Source: Dokdonia pacifica
Lineage (GTDB): Bacteria; Bacteroidota; Bacteroidia; Flavobacteriales; Flavobacteriaceae
NCBI RefSeq assembly: GCF_900188275.1
Contig: NZ_FZNY01000009.1
Coordinates: 62,001-126,000 of the forward strand
Direction: 5' to 3'
DNA: 64,000 nt
Shown here: piece after piece, positions 62,705-64,000 of the stretch
How the letters are laid out: every line of letters starts with the position of its first letter
How positions within the stretch are numbered: the stretch's first letter is position 1
The notes under the pieces: model-generated
Seen by the model: the letters and a program-made list of their open reading frames with translations, nothing else
Database searches by the model: none
What the model was told of the DNA's origin: nothing
Program-made: the position numbers and the translations under genes

Positions 62705-62753
62705 ATGCGCTATTTTTTAAATAGACAGATTGCCCTACATATGGCTTCGTATA

Positions 62754-62781
62754 AAAAAATCTATGAATTCATAGATTTTTT
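62754..62781. repeat. Perfect 28-base palindrome centred on GAATTC
   Basis: AAAAAATCTATGAATTC continues symmetrically to TTTTTT. The half TGAATTCATAGAT has a partial second match about 20 bases further on. It could be a terminator or binding site. Confidence 0.7.
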
Positions 62782-62898
62782 CTTGTATGCAGAATTCATA
62801 GATAACAAATAAAACATACTAAGATATATTGCAGTGTTATAATCTACTCCCCTTAAAACCATCAAACTAACAAAACCAATTCGACAACTTATAACATT

Positions 62899-64000
62899 AT
62901 GAAACAAACAGTACTCTTTATAGCTTTGATTTTATGGGGATTTACAATCAACGCACAAGCACCTAATGACGAGTGCACAGATAGAGAAACCATCACAGTA
63001 ACAACCAGCGATTTTTCCGAATATACGATAGATACTTCAACGGCTACTGAGAGTATTGATGCATCCTGTAACACTGCTAGTAACGACAACTTAGACGTTT
63101 GGTATGAATTTACCATGCCCGTAAATGGAAATCTACGTGTCACTAATATTCCATCAACTGTGAGTATTACGCTTTTTGATAGTTGCGGAGGAAGCGAAAT
63201 TGCTTGCTTTAGTAATGACGGATTTATTTTTAATTTACAAGAAGCTACTGATTATGTGATGAGGGTCGCTGAAAACTCGACGTTTGCAGGTACTGTCAAT
63301 TTTAGAGTACAAGCCTTTGAAACTGCTACCAATGATGAGTGTGTAGATAGGGAGACTATTACGGTAAATACCACAGATGCCCTGGAATATACTATTGATA
63401 CCGCAACAGCGACTGAAAGTATTGATGCATCCTGTAATACTGCTAGTAACGACAACTTAGATGTATGGTATGAATTTACCATGCCTGTATCTGGAAATCT
63501 ACGCGTAACGAATATTCCAAGTACCGTAAGTATTACACTGTTTGATACCTGTGGAGGAAGCGAAATTGCTTGCTTTAGTAATGACAGATTTATTTTTAAT
63601 TTACAAGAGACCACTAACTATGTGATGAGAGTCGCTGAAAATTCGACGTTTGCAGGTACTGTCAATTTTAGAGTACAAGCTTTTGAAACTGCTACCAATG
63701 ATGAGTGTGTAGATAGGGAGATTATTACGGTAAATACCACAGATGCCCTGGAATATACTATTGATACCGCAACAGCAACTGAAAGTATTGATGCCTCCTG
63801 TAATACTGCTAGTAACGACAACTTAGACGTTTGGTATGAATTTACCATGCCTGTATCTGGAAATCTACGCATAACGAATATTCCAAGTACCGTAAGTATT
63901 ACACTGTTTGATACCTGTGGAGGAAGTGAAATTACTTGCTTTAGTAATGACGGATTTATTTATAATTTACAAGAAGCTACTGATTATGTGATGAGAGTCG
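62899..64000 (+). CDS. Exported repeat protein (partial, runs off the right edge)
   Basis: ATG at 62899 opens a frame with no stop to the window end (367 codons). Signal peptide MKQTVLFIALILWGFTINAQ is followed by tandem 122-residue units beginning NDECTDRETITV, at 62965, 63331 and 63697. Each contains TESIDASCNTASNDNLDVWYEF, a strand pattern and VMRVAENSTFAGTVNFRVQAFE, and resembles the PPC-type beta-sandwich domain common in T9SS cargo. Units 2 and 3 are almost identical in DNA. The C-terminus, probably a sorting domain, lies outside the window. Confidence 0.85.
   Translation, partial: MKQTVLFIALILWGFTINAQAPNDECTDRETITVTTSDFSEYTIDTSTATESIDASCNTASNDNLDVWYEFTMPVNGNLRVTNIPSTVSITLFDSCGGSEIACFSNDGFIFNLQEATDYVMRVAENSTFAGTVNFRVQAFETATNDECVDRETITVNTTDALEYTIDTATATESIDASCNTASNDNLDVWYEFTMPVSGNLRVTNIPSTVSITLFDTCGGSEIACFSNDRFIFNLQETTNYVMRVAENSTFAGTVNFRVQAFETATNDECVDREIITVNTTDALEYTIDTATATESIDASCNTASNDNLDVWYEFTMPVSGNLRITNIPSTVSITLFDTCGGSEITCFSNDGFIYNLQEATDYVMRV

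Larger units (their letters stand above)
62590..62898. other. Spacer with a gene-end remnant, terminator and perfect palindrome
   Basis: It contains the second copy of the cargo A gene end and terminator (62602-62704), then a 28-base palindrome, then an AT-rich stretch leading to the last gene. No coding sequence of its own was seen. Confidence 0.7.

Noticed and set aside
62889-63872. Three similar minus-strand open frames at the right end
   Set aside because: They are reverse shadows of the 122-residue repeats of the plus-strand gene that runs off the window.

Overview
The window comes from an AT-rich member of the Bacteroidota, most probably a marine Flavobacteriaceae. The evidence is a set of proteins largely restricted to that group: DUF4290 protein, LETM1-related protein, 2TM-domain proteins, C-terminal sorting domains of the type IX secretion system (T9SS), and TPR regulators with a membrane segment and a LuxR-like helix-turn-helix. 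A textbook Bacteroidota promoter (TTG, 19 bases, TAnnTTTG) precedes the HU gene. The genus cannot be fixed from this sequence. No rRNA, tRNA, CRISPR array, transposase or integrase was seen.

Layout. (1) 0-14.3 kb is housekeeping: endonuclease V, the oxidative pentose phosphate genes pgl-zwf facing gnd, murA with a DUF4290 gene, an SdpR/SdpI-like pair, DUF493, a NadR-like ATPase overlapping recQ overlapping fmt, and HU. (2) 14.4-26.7 kb is an accessory stretch of mostly small plus-strand genes of unknown function (lipoproteins, a DUF2200 protein, a TlpA-like protein, a TIMP-like protein) around a large SulP transporter. Three copies of a related intergenic repeat lie here; one has attC-like ends, which suggests a cassette-type array. 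(3) 26.8-30.6 kb, minus strand: an orphan LytTR response regulator, an exported amidohydrolase and five consecutive 2TM genes. (4) 30.6-37 kb: a candidate small RNA, uvrB, then a CHAT-protease gene tail-to-tail with an anti-sigma/TPR gene and an ECF sigma gene. (5) 37.2-64 kb is a surface-protein island of about 27 kb: three overlapping YadA-head/S74 adhesins, a dockerin-like protein, two near-identical T9SS cargo proteins, a TPR-HTH regulator, a 2247-residue leucine-rich-repeat protein, a 1627-residue M14 carboxypeptidase, and a repeat protein that runs off the right edge.

A dispersed palindrome with core GCTTTCGCGAAAGC occurs as ten perfect 14-base copies, plus degenerate copies and two long split forms. 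It lies both between and inside genes; inside genes all three of its reading frames are used and none contains a stop. It is the most striking unexplained signal in the window.

How the parts may fit together (inference): the island at 37-64 kb encodes exported, surface-attached or secreted proteins, probably using T9SS for those with a sorting domain. The TPR-HTH protein and the sigma/anti-sigma/CHAT set are the nearest candidate regulators. The island shows recent recombination: homogenised S74 domains, a mosaic pair of T9SS proteins, and a duplicated 103-base gene end with terminator.
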